Positions 25,783 to 32,697 of a stretch of DNA of 38,144 nt are shown in pieces. The notes under the pieces were generated by a model. That model had not been told where the DNA came from. It saw only the letters and a program-made list of their open reading frames with translations, and searched no databases. The position numbers and the translations under genes were made by a program. The stretch lies in NCBI GenBank assembly GCA_017513865.1, contig JAFWMN010000038.1:1-38144 (forward strand), given 5' to 3'. Numbering within the stretch: position 1 is the first letter of the stretch; each line of letters begins with the position of its first letter. The DNA is from Bacilli bacterium (lineage in GTDB: Bacteria; Bacillota_I; Bacilli_A; RF39; UBA660).

Positions 25783-26562
25783 ATGAAAAATTATGGTTAT
25801 CAAAACGAAAAGGATTTTGTAGCTTTATTCAATAATAAATACTTTTATGAGTTAGATGATAGATCACAGTCTTTTATAATGGAATTATTCAACAATGAAA
25901 TTAATAATGGTGAAAAGATTATCACATGGAAAAACAGTGTAAATCAAAAAGCAGATATTTTAATAAAGTATGGAAAGTTTGTTAAAAGAGTTAGTTTGAA
26001 GTCTGGAAATAGTAATTCCATTCATTGTGAACAAATTCAAACATTTAAATGTTATTTAGAAAGATTAAACATACCATATAAAATCATTGAAAAATATGTT
26101 AGTTATCATTATGGATATAAACGGGATTCAAATGGACATTTTGATTATTCTTGTCAACTTAGTTCATATGATTATAAAGAGATATATCAAGACGAAATTG
26201 ATTTATTTAATGCTAGTATTAATAAAACTAGAATTATGATAGATATGATTGATAGATTTTTAATTAGAGGTAATAATTCAGACTATGATATAGATGCACT
26301 AATAAGTGGGACTGTTGATGATTATGTATGGATTTTAAAATATGATTTATATGATTTGATATTATCTAAAAAAAATATGTATTTTACTTCTCCACATATT
26401 TCTTGTTTAACAATTGGCCCTAAAAAAAGATGTTTGAATAACAATAAGAGTAATATTAAAGATAGATATTTAGTAGCTATTAGATGGCATAATTTGAAAG
26501 ATGATATACTAGAGTTTAGGAAGCTTTGTCGATTCCCCTCTTCCAATAAAAAAACGAACTAA
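25783..26562 (+). CDS. Putative orphan PD-(D/E)XK restriction-endonuclease-like protein
   Basis: 259 residues from the ATG at 25783, with GAGGTG nine bases upstream; a GTG four codons earlier overlaps that site. The core NQKADILIKYGKFVKRVSLKSGNSNSIH fits a PD-(D/E)XK nuclease fold: Asp in KADILI, then SLKSG with the catalytic (S)xK, followed by HCEQIQTFKCYL, a His/Glu/Gln pattern seen in restriction-like proteins that bind DNA as ISIKxGxxNSVHxE. The C-terminal RYLVAIRWHNLKDDI is a further strand-helix typical of that group. The remaining sequence (80-190) is unassigned and Tyr/Asp-rich. No methyltransferase is adjacent. It is the only plus-strand protein gene between 123 and 33467, inserted beside a tRNA cluster, so acquisition by transfer is possible. 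Confidence 0.72.
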   Translation: MKNYGYQNEKDFVALFNNKYFYELDDRSQSFIMELFNNEINNGEKIITWKNSVNQKADILIKYGKFVKRVSLKSGNSNSIHCEQIQTFKCYLERLNIPYKIIEKYVSYHYGYKRDSNGHFDYSCQLSSYDYKEIYQDEIDLFNASINKTRIMIDMIDRFLIRGNNSDYDIDALISGTVDDYVWILKYDLYDLILSKKNMYFTSPHISCLTIGPKKRCLNNNKSNIKDRYLVAIRWHNLKDDILEFRKLCRFPSSNKKTN

Positions 26563-26572
26563 TAGTTCGTTA
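26546..26572 (-). terminator. Terminator of the Cys-Gly tRNA operon
   Basis: Minus strand AACGAACT-ATT-AGTTCGTT followed by seven T, downstream of tRNA-Gly. It overlaps the last codons and stop of the nuclease-like gene on the other strand. Confidence 0.85.
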
Positions 26573-26582
26573 TAAACATACT

Positions 26583-26657
26583 TGGAGCAAATGAGGGGAA
26601 TCGAACCCCCATCACAGCCTTGGCAAGGCCGTATTCTAACCATTGAACCACATTTGC
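26583..26657 (-). tRNA. tRNA-Gly (GCC anticodon)
   Basis: 75 nt including CCA. Acceptor GCAAATG with CATTTGC; anticodon loop TTGCCAA gives GCC. Second gene after tRNA-Cys in the same transcript. Confidence 0.95.
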
Positions 26658-26660
26658 AAT

Positions 26661-26734
26661 TGGAGGGGCCTACCGGATTTGAACCGGTGCTCAGGGTGTT
26701 GCAGACCCACGCCTTACCACTTGGCTAAAGCCCC
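26661..26734 (-). tRNA. tRNA-Cys (GCA anticodon)
   Basis: 74 nt including CCA. Acceptor GGGGCTT with AGGCCCC (one T-G pair); anticodon loop TCTGCAA region gives GCA; T-arm ACCGG TTCAAAT CCGGT. First gene of the operon. Confidence 0.95.
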
Positions 26735-26746
26735 ACTGCAAATATG

Positions 26747-26775
26747 ATTATAACAAACATTGGCTCTCTTTTCAA
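26747..26775 (-). promoter_or_regulatory. Promoter of the Cys-Gly tRNA operon
   Basis: Minus strand TTGAAA (26775-26770), 17-base spacer, TATAAT (26752-26747), 12 bases before tRNA-Cys. Confidence 0.8.
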
Positions 26776-26780
26776 TATTT

Positions 26781-27935
26781 TTATTTGTTTTTTATTAAAC
26801 TAACGATATTTTTATAATTATAATTTAATTCATTACTCTCTAAAATTAGTCTTAAACCAGTATTATCCTTATATGAATACACTTTGCCTTCCTTTATTAT
26901 TATAATCTCATCATTTTTAATAAAGTAATCATCTATATTATCTTGTTCAAATAATAATATTTTGTTATTTTTATATTTCTTATGGTATTTATAAAATATA
27001 TTATTTTCATATTGGTAGTAATATTTATTATTATCAATTATTTGTTCTTTCATGAAGTAATCACTTTTTGAAATATTCTTTTTTATTCCATTTTCATATA
27101 TAACATAATTTGTTTGATCATTATCTATTTCTTTCAATTCTTTTTTCAAAATATTTAATGAGTATTCTTTTTTTCCTTTTTTATCCGTGATGATAATTGT
27201 TTCATCTACTATACCGTTTATATATATGTCGTTTGAGAGATAATTTTTAAATGTCATTGTATTTAATTTATCTTTCTTTGTATCATAATAATATATTTTA
27301 TTAATTCCTCTTACAGATGTGTTATCAAACAGTATAAAATATTTATCAATTGCTGTAATAAGTATATTTTCATATAAATCATTTTTAAGTATTTTCTTAT
27401 ATTTATTTTCTTTATTACTGCATAGATATATTCCTTTGTAATCCCATACTGTAAAGAGTTCATCGTTACTTATATTTTTGTTATAAACTGTTATTTTTCT
27501 ATAATCTTTTTTTTCATTATAACTGGTTGGTACTAGTTTATTATTCTTTATTTTATTTTTAATGGTAATAAAATCATTATTATTCTTTAGATAATATAAA
27601 GATACTTGTTTTTTATTATTTAAACAGTATAATTCATTTTTATTGTCCTTATATGTTATAAGTATGCATTCAATAGTATTTTTATTATACTTTTTAATGT
27701 TTTTTATTATTTTGGTAGAACTGTTAAGGTTTTTTTCTAAATTGAAGACATAGGTACCTTTATTAGTTTTTATTCTAAAATCATAATTATGACCTTTATC
27801 TTTAGAAAAATACTCTTCTATTTTAATATTATTAATTACATAGTTACTTTTTATGTTATTTTTGAAATATTTGAATATATAGAAAGATCCTGTTATGATA
27901 GCAACTACAATAAACATTTTTTTTATATTTTTCAT
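26781..27935 (-). CDS. Membrane-anchored Asn/Lys/Tyr-rich protein, unknown function
   Basis: 384 residues. An N-terminal membrane helix (about 7-24) precedes a long extracellular part very rich in Lys, Asn, Tyr and Ile. The extracellular part shows many short beta-strands ending in Lys/Asn turns (for example YFILFDNTSVRGINKIYYYDTKKDKLNT, ETIIITDKKGKKEYSLNI), a rhythm like a beta-propeller (DUF5050 or YncE-like readings), but no repeat is strict enough to assign a family. The composition is more extreme than its neighbours. It follows a terminator, with AGAGAGG six bases before the ATG and no obvious own promoter, so expression may depend on read-through. Confidence 0.83.
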   Translation of the reverse strand: MKNIKKMFIVVAIITGSFYIFKYFKNNIKSNYVINNIKIEEYFSKDKGHNYDFRIKTNKGTYVFNLEKNLNSSTKIIKNIKKYNKNTIECILITYKDNKNELYCLNNKKQVSLYYLKNNNDFITIKNKIKNNKLVPTSYNEKKDYRKITVYNKNISNDELFTVWDYKGIYLCSNKENKYKKILKNDLYENILITAIDKYFILFDNTSVRGINKIYYYDTKKDKLNTMTFKNYLSNDIYINGIVDETIIITDKKGKKEYSLNILKKELKEIDNDQTNYVIYENGIKKNISKSDYFMKEQIIDNNKYYYQYENNIFYKYHKKYKNNKILLFEQDNIDDYFIKNDEIIIIKEGKVYSYKDNTGLRLILESNELNYNYKNIVSLIKNK

Positions 27936-27949
27936 ATTTACCTCTCTAT

Positions 27950-27978
27950 AAAAAAATGACTTTAATTAGTCATTTAAG
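27950..27978 (-). terminator. Terminator after the PH-domain-like gene
   Basis: Minus strand AAATGACT / AGTCATTT with a 6-base loop, followed by four more T. The stop codon (27968-27966) sits at the loop edge. The ribosome site of the next gene follows immediately. Confidence 0.75.
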
Positions 27979-28403
27979 TTTTTATATTCTTTCTTTTTCT
28001 TCATCATGTATTCTGATATTTTAGTTTCAATCTCAGTCAATGCATCTTTGCTTATATTAGAAAGGGTAACGTATTCTTTTACTGTATCAATATGCACTTT
28101 TCCCCAAATAATGCCACTAGATATTTTAAGATCATTAAACATATCTGGAGTTATTGAATCTAGGAAATAACCTATTATTACTCTTTTTCTTCCAATAAGA
28201 AGTCTTTTATTTGTTAAAGCAACAACACAGCTCCCAACGATATTGATTGGATTATCATTTTTTTGAGCAGTAAAAGCATATAATACTTCTTCTTCAGGAT
28301 TTAGATGCATTTCAACTACTTCTGAGTTTTGTTTTAGTCTCCAACCTATTGTATCTGGATATCTATTTTTAAAACGCAACACTTTTTTATATACTGAATT
28401 CAT
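27966..28403 (-). CDS. Bacterial PH-domain-like protein
   Basis: 145 residues. After an N-terminal segment (1-30) comes VVEMHLNPEEEVLYAFTAQKN, then VVALTNKRLLIGRKRV (about 61-76), the central signature of bacterial pleckstrin-homology domains of the bPH_3 type (ALTNKRLLI), then ITPDMFNDLKISSGIIWGKVHIDTV and a C-terminal helix (about 120-145) rich in Lys/Glu. Such domains are small beta-barrels whose ligands are mostly unknown. Cytosolic by sequence. One base after the thioredoxin-like gene, so the two are co-transcribed and probably translationally coupled. GAGGAG precedes the ATG. Confidence 0.75.
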   Translation of the reverse strand: MNSVYKKVLRFKNRYPDTIGWRLKQNSEVVEMHLNPEEEVLYAFTAQKNDNPINIVGSCVVALTNKRLLIGRKRVIIGYFLDSITPDMFNDLKISSGIIWGKVHIDTVKEYVTLSNISKDALTEIETKISEYMMKKKKEYKNLND

Positions 28404-28404
28404 A

Positions 28405-28932
28405 TTATTTCTCCTCTTTTATTATTTTATATTTTTGAAAAAATGCTAGATATGTTTCTTTATCTTTTATTCCTTTAGTCTTCCCTAGTATTTGTTGATT
28501 CCCAACAATCATAAGTAATGGTACATCATAGTGCTTTTGTAAATACTCATTTGAATTGATAAAATTATTTTGATCTTGTGCTGAAAAGTTATCTGAATTT
28601 AAATAATAAATATCTAAATTATATTCTTGGGAAATACTAAATATAATTGGTTCTACTATGATACATGATTTTTTCTTAGGACTAGATACTAGCACTATTT
28701 TAGCATCTGTTCCATTATAGTAATTATAGTAATCATTAAGTGTTATTTCTGTTGGCTTTTTTTGTTCTTTATCTTTAATTCTTTTTGATTCTTCTGTAGC
28801 ATTTAAAATGATCTGATCTTTCTCATTAGGAATAAGACCATATTCCCTTTTTACTACTAAAGCACTTCCAATTAAAACTATTATTAGTAAAATTATAACT
28901 GCTAATATCAATAATTTATATTTAAGTTTCAT
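28405..28932 (-). CDS. Membrane-anchored thioredoxin-fold protein with a single active-site Cys
   Basis: 175 residues. One N-terminal membrane helix (about 6-27), linker, then a thioredoxin-like domain (about 75-170): strand AKIVLVSSP, the active-site position KKKSCIIVEPI, the strand LDIYYLNSD, and the cis-Pro DVPLLMIVGNQQI (Pro138). In the usual CxxC-xxxxP layout the second Cys is kept (Cys90) but the first is Lys87, so normal dithiol chemistry is not possible. It may bind partners or act as a monothiol protein. Extracellular orientation is likely. First gene of the pair with the PH-like gene. A TATAAT box lies about 25 bases upstream; GAGG precedes the ATG. Confidence 0.78.
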   Translation of the reverse strand: MKLKYKLLILAVIILLIIVLIGSALVVKREYGLIPNEKDQIILNATEESKRIKDKEQKKPTEITLNDYYNYYNGTDAKIVLVSSPKKKSCIIVEPIIFSISQEYNLDIYYLNSDNFSAQDQNNFINSNEYLQKHYDVPLLMIVGNQQILGKTKGIKDKETYLAFFQKYKIIKEEK

Positions 28933-28980
28933 ATACTACCTCTTATAGACATTATATCATAGTTATAAGAAACAAAAAAA

Positions 28981-30570
28981 TTATTTTTTATTTTTTTCTA
29001 AATATTCTTCATATGGAATAGATCTATCTGTTATTTTACCGTTTTCATCTATTTCAATAACTCTATTAGTTAAAGTTCTGTTTAATTCATAATCTCTTGA
29101 TGTGAATAGTAGTTCCCCTTTGAAATTTAGTAATCCTTTGTTGAGAGAGGTTATACTTTCTAGATCAAGATGATTGGTTGGTTCATCTAATATTAAGAAG
29201 TTAGGTTCTTCTAACATCATTTTAGAAAGCATACAACGTGCCTTTTCTCCTCCTGATAATATGTTTACTTTTTTAAATACATCTTCTTTAGTAAATAGCA
29301 TTCTTCCTAAAAAGCCTCTTAGAATTGTCTCATCTTTTATATCGTAGAATTGTCCCATCCATTCTAATATATTTTTATCTGTATTAAAGTATTCATTATT
29401 ATCTTGTGGAAGATAGCTTGGAATTATTGTTTTTCCCCACTCTATTTTACCTTTATCATATTTTTCTTTTCCACTTAAAATGTTAAAAAGTGTTGTTTTT
29501 ACCATGTCGTTTTTGGCTAAAATACATATTTTATCATCTTTTAAAACTGTAAAAGATACTTTATCAAGTATTTTTTTACCATCTACTATTTTAGTTAAGT
29601 TTTCAACTTTTAATATTTCTTTCCCGGCCGGTTTTTCTATTTTAAAATCAATATATGGATATTTTCTACTTGATGGAATAATTTCATCTAATTGAATTTT
29701 TTCTAGCATTTTCTTTCTTGAAGTTGCTTGTTTACTTTTTGATGCATTTGCCTGGAATCTAGCTATAAATGCTTGTAATTCTTTTATTTTTTCTTCTTTC
29801 TTTTTATTAGATTCTCTCATTTGCTTTTGTAATAATTCACTTGATTCATACCAAAAATCATAATTTCCAACGTACATTTTAATTTTTGAATAATCAATAT
29901 CTACAATATGTGTACAAACTTTATTCAAAAAGTATCTATCATGTGAAACTATTATTACGGTGTTACTATAATTAATTAAGAATTCTTCTAACCATCTTAT
30001 TGCTTCTAAATCTAGTGAGTTAGTTGGTTCATCTAATAGTAATATATCTGGATTTCCAAATAGACTTTGAGCAAGTAAGACTTTAATTCTTAGTTTTACC
30101 GGTAATTCTTTCATAGTCATATAATGATATTGTTCATCAATTCCTAGATTGTTTAAAAGAGAAGCGGCATCTGCCTCAGCATTCCAACCATCCATTTCTA
30201 AGAATTCGGCTTCTAAATTGGCTAATTTCATACCATCTTCTTCGCTAAATTCAGTTTGGGAATACATTTTTTCCTTTTCTTCCATAATACTGTATAGTTT
30301 TTTATTACCCATTATTACAACATCAAGTACTCGATTATCATCATATTGATAGTGATCTTGTTTTAAAATTGATACTCTTTCATCTTTGGTAATTATTACT
30401 TCTCCTGTAGTTGTTTCTAATTCACCACTTAATAGTTTTAAAAAAGTTGATTTTCCAGCTCCATTAGCTCCTATTACTCCATAACAGTTACCATTAGTAA
30501 ATTTTAAATTAACATCTTCAAAAAGAGTCCTTTTTCCAAATTTTAAACTAACATTATTTACTTGTATCAT
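28981..30570 (-). CDS. ABC-F family ATPase (YkpA/YbiT-like) with one degenerate ATP site
   Basis: 529 residues, two ABC domains joined by a basic coiled-coil linker (about 245-300), no membrane part: an ABC-F protein, most of which act at the ribosome E site. NBD1 has Walker A GANGAGKS (34-41), Walker B ILLLDEPTN (176-184) and H-loop SHDR (209-212), but its signature, normally LSGGE/LTGSE, is LPVKL (156-160). NBD2 has intact LSGGEK (438-443) and Walker B FLILDEPTNHLD, but its Walker A is LAKNDMVKTT (351-360) and the H-loop His is Arg492. So one composite site is complete and the other degenerate in both halves. TTGTTA-18-TATAAT promoter; GGGGTG before the ATG. Confidence 0.92.
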   Translation of the reverse strand: MIQVNNVSLKFGKRTLFEDVNLKFTNGNCYGVIGANGAGKSTFLKLLSGELETTTGEVIITKDERVSILKQDHYQYDDNRVLDVVIMGNKKLYSIMEEKEKMYSQTEFSEEDGMKLANLEAEFLEMDGWNAEADAASLLNNLGIDEQYHYMTMKELPVKLRIKVLLAQSLFGNPDILLLDEPTNSLDLEAIRWLEEFLINYSNTVIIVSHDRYFLNKVCTHIVDIDYSKIKMYVGNYDFWYESSELLQKQMRESNKKKEEKIKELQAFIARFQANASKSKQATSRKKMLEKIQLDEIIPSSRKYPYIDFKIEKPAGKEILKVENLTKIVDGKKILDKVSFTVLKDDKICILAKNDMVKTTLFNILSGKEKYDKGKIEWGKTIIPSYLPQDNNEYFNTDKNILEWMGQFYDIKDETILRGFLGRMLFTKEDVFKKVNILSGGEKARCMLSKMMLEEPNFLILDEPTNHLDLESITSLNKGLLNFKGELLFTSRDYELNRTLTNRVIEIDENGKITDRSIPYEEYLEKNKK

Positions 30571-30594
30571 ATTATCACCCCAAAAGCTGTATTT

Positions 30595-30624
30595 ATTATA
30601 ATATACATTTTCTTAAATTAACAA
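30595..30624 (-). promoter_or_regulatory. Promoter of the ABC-F gene
   Basis: Minus strand TTGTTA (30624-30619), 18-base spacer, TATAAT (30600-30595), 24 bases before the ATG; it partly overlaps the T-run of the preceding terminator. Confidence 0.6.
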
Positions 30625-30654
30625 GAAAAAATAGATTATTAAAATCTATTTTTA
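30622..30654 (-). terminator. Terminator of the kinase-like gene
   Basis: AAAAATAGATT (30627-30637) pairs with AATCTATTTTT (30643-30653); read on the minus strand it is followed by further T. The stop codon (30641-30639) lies in the loop. Confidence 0.75.
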
Positions 30655-31310
30655 ATATATTGTTTAATATTTTTTTCTTTATTCATTACATTATTTAGAT
30701 GAGTACTAATTCTTTCATCTGTTTCTCTTGAACTTAATAATTCTTTTATGTTTCTTAGTACTTGTTGTGAATAGTTGTTTTTATTTAATTCTGTAACAAT
30801 TAATTCTGTTAATAATAATTGTAATTGATAGTAATTTATTTTTTCTAACTCTTTTGAGGTGTTTAAATCTAAAATACTATATTTACTTGGATCAACTATA
30901 TATAATTCTCCATTATATAATGTATGATTTGGAGCGGCATTATTTAATAATACTTTCTTTTGACTTAATATTTCAATATCATTTTCTACTATTTCAATAG
31001 TTCTTAATATTTCTTCCAAAGGGGTCGTGATTATTTTTTTACTAGAACCTTTTTGTGATACTAGTGTCATTGTGTATCCTTTGAAAGCATTATTGTAAAA
31101 TAATAGCTTTTTTGGTAATAAAATTCTTTCAGTTGAGATATTAGTTAAATATCTTGCTGTTTCTTCTTCGATATGTGATTCATTTTCTCTAAAAATTCTT
31201 AAAACATTATTTTTATAACGATAAACATCTCCAGCTTTCTTAGTAGGTACGTATTTTAATGGTTTTATGCCTGATAAATCTACATCTTTATTTTCTAATC
31301 TATATCCCAT
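30639..31310 (-). CDS. Protein-kinase-like fold protein with altered catalytic residues
   Basis: 223 residues. The order of elements resembles a small kinase (RIO/aminoglycoside phosphotransferase type): DVYRYKNNVLRIFRE, where the VAIK-type Lys is Arg38; EEETARYLTNI (possible alpha-C Glu); a hinge-like KGYTMTLV (77-84); LLNNAAPNHTLYNGELYIVDPSKYS (121-145), matching a catalytic loop plus DFG region, with Asn123/124 in place of the catalytic Asp, Asn128 kept, and Asp140-Pro-Ser in place of DFG. The C-terminal 75 residues are helical and basic. Catalysis by the standard mechanism looks unlikely. No membrane segment. A TATAAT box overlaps the region just after the OapA-like gene. Function unknown; the kinase relation is a tentative reading. 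Confidence 0.72.
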   Translation of the reverse strand: MGYRLENKDVDLSGIKPLKYVPTKKAGDVYRYKNNVLRIFRENESHIEEETARYLTNISTERILLPKKLLFYNNAFKGYTMTLVSQKGSSKKIITTPLEEILRTIEIVENDIEILSQKKVLLNNAAPNHTLYNGELYIVDPSKYSILDLNTSKELEKINYYQLQLLLTELIVTELNKNNYSQQVLRNIKELLSSRETDERISTHLNNVMNKEKNIKQYIKNRF

Positions 31311-31353
31311 AATTAAGACACTTCCTTGGCTTTATATTATAGCATATTTTTTT

Positions 31354-31944
31354 CTAATGGTAAAAATTTGATATAAATTTTGCAAATTCATATAAAATAA
31401 TATCACTTTTGTTTATAGCAAAGCTTTTACCAATGGCTTTTCCACCTATTGTTAATGAAGATATTATTGAAGTTACAAGTAATCCTGAAAATATTACATT
31501 CCAATTATATTTTACTACTAATATTGTAGCAATTGTTGCACCAGCAGAACCTGATATTACTCCACAGATATCACCAATTACATCACAGCAGAAATTTGAA
31601 ACTTTATCGGCTTTCTTTTTAAATCTAACTGCTATACTTGCTCCTTTTACTTTTCTAGAGTTCATTGAGTGAAAAACTTTTTCATCAGCAGCAGTTACTG
31701 ATACTCCGATAATATCAAATAATATTCCAACTAATATAAAAATTATAGTTATTACTATACCAAAAAATAATGTAATATTTGGAATTATGGTATTTGCAAC
31801 AAAGGATAGGCAAAATGATATTGCAAAAGTTATACTTACAATTATTAATATCCATTTCCAATCTACTTTTTCTTTTTTTACTTTTTCTTTTCTCTTTGTT
31901 TGTTCAACTAAATTTTCTAATTCACTTATTTTTTTCTTTTTCAT
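31354..31944 (-). CDS. oapA: OapA-like membrane protein (partner of OLE RNA)
   Basis: 196 residues. Lys-rich cytosolic N-terminus (1-28), then four membrane helices (about 30-52, 55-80, 115-140, 145-168). A conserved-looking cytosolic loop sits between helices 2 and 3: GVSVTAADEKVFHSMNSRKVKGASIAVRFKKKADKVSNFCCDVIGDICG. That loop is typical of small proteins often labelled CorB/DUF21-like, the group that includes OapA, the membrane protein that binds OLE RNA in Bacillus halodurans and relatives. The gene lies directly downstream of a structured RNA of OLE size, which is the usual genetic arrangement. A terminator-like hairpin separates the two, with AAAGGAG before the ATG. Identification is from memory of the family, not a search. 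Confidence 0.72.
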   Translation of the reverse strand: MKKKKISELENLVEQTKRKEKVKKEKVDWKWILIIVSITFAISFCLSFVANTIIPNITLFFGIVITIIFILVGILFDIIGVSVTAADEKVFHSMNSRKVKGASIAVRFKKKADKVSNFCCDVIGDICGVISGSAGATIATILVVKYNWNVIFSGLLVTSIISSLTIGGKAIGKSFAINKSDIILYEFAKFISNFYH

Positions 31945-31969
31945 ATAAGCTCCTTTAGGATATTATAAC

Positions 31970-31997
31970 ATAAAAAAAAGTAGTTAATCTACTTTCA
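31970..31997 (-). terminator. Terminator at the 3' end of the structured RNA
   Basis: Minus strand AAAGTAG-ATTAA-CTACTTT followed by T, eight T in all, 26 bases before the oapA-like start. oapA then needs read-through or its own promoter; a TATAAT (31967-31962) is present but very close to the ribosome site. Confidence 0.75.
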
Positions 31998-32598
31998 TTT
32001 ACTTATTAATTGTTTGGCTTTTTCATAGTAAACTTTGGGCCTTAGGTCAAGTAGGATTTCCCCGACTCTTACACTTTCGTTACCAAAAATGTGGTTCCCC
32101 TTTAAAAGAGTCAATATGTAGTTACCTTAACATATGACTTGATTGCCACTTAGTGCCCACTGCAATCCTATAAAAAATACACCCTAGGAGATTTCCTCCC
32201 CAACTCTCTAATAATAGTTCTTTTTTGCAAAAATAATTTCAAAATGCAATATTCACTTTTAAGCGGCCGCTTAAAAGGAATCAGATCATTTATCCCAATA
32301 TTTCCACTCAAGGCAGGCTACACTGCACATAACTTTCGCCACATACAGGTTTTATCCAATATCGTAATAAACCATCAGAAGTTGTCCGTATAGATTTACC
32401 ACAATTACTGGTCTCCACAGATAGTGGGTCATAATCTTGTATGCCATTACAAGTTGCCCATTATCTTCATCTCCAGCATCCACCCCAAACTGGGCGTAAG
32501 AAGCAGACACCAAAGGTTTCACAGATATGCCATTAACGAATTTTTAAGCTCGTCTTCCTATTAGAGTAATTGACTAGAATAATGTGCCATCAATTACA
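31972..32598 (-). ncRNA. OLE RNA (ornate, large, extremophilic RNA), putative
   Basis: About 625 nt without an open frame, clearly richer in G+C than its surroundings, starting from a perfect TTGACA-17-TATAAT promoter and ending at a terminator. Many local helices are visible: GACTCTT/AAGAGTC (32064-32070 with 32106-32112), a 22-base palindrome with a GGCC loop (32256-32277), GGAG-GAAAT-CTCC near 32185-32200, ATATGT/ACATAT near 32115-32136, TTGCA/TGCAA near 32225-32250. The size (about 600 nt known) and the downstream OapA-like gene match OLE RNA. RNase P and tmRNA were considered and do not fit. In known cases OLE RNA with OapA forms a membrane ribonucleoprotein linked to stress and magnesium balance. 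No covariance search was possible here. Confidence 0.75.
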
Positions 32599-32604
32599 AG
32601 TTCA

Positions 32605-32633
32605 ATTATATCATTTTTATGATTATTTGTCAA
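32605..32633 (-). promoter_or_regulatory. Consensus promoter of the OLE-like RNA
   Basis: Minus strand TTGACA (32633-32628), 17-base spacer, TATAAT (32610-32605): a perfect sigma-A match, predicting a start near 32598 and strong transcription. Confidence 0.88.
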
Positions 32634-32675
32634 ATTTGTGTCTAGTATAATATATGTTTATTACTATATTAATAT

Positions 32676-32697
32676 GAAAAACTACTTTCGTAGTTTA
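32676..32697 (-). terminator. Terminator of the glucosaminidase gene
   Basis: Minus strand AAACTAC-GAAA-GTAGTTT followed by two more T; the GAAA tetraloop is stabilising. The stop codon (32697-32695) is in the 5' arm. Confidence 0.7.

Noticed and set aside
25741..26572. Restriction-modification system
   Set aside because: No DNA methyltransferase motif (FxGxG, NPPY/DPPY) occurs in any neighbouring gene.
31945..31971. Independent promoter for oapA
   Set aside because: TATAAT at 31967-31962 would start transcription almost at the ribosome site and its -35 would lie in the terminator T-run; read-through is more likely.
31972..32598. RNase P RNA or tmRNA as the identity of the structured RNA
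   Set aside because: The conserved RNase P core (GAGGAAAGUCC and ACAGAAA-type motifs) and the tRNA-like 3' end of tmRNA are not seen. Length and neighbouring gene fit OLE better.
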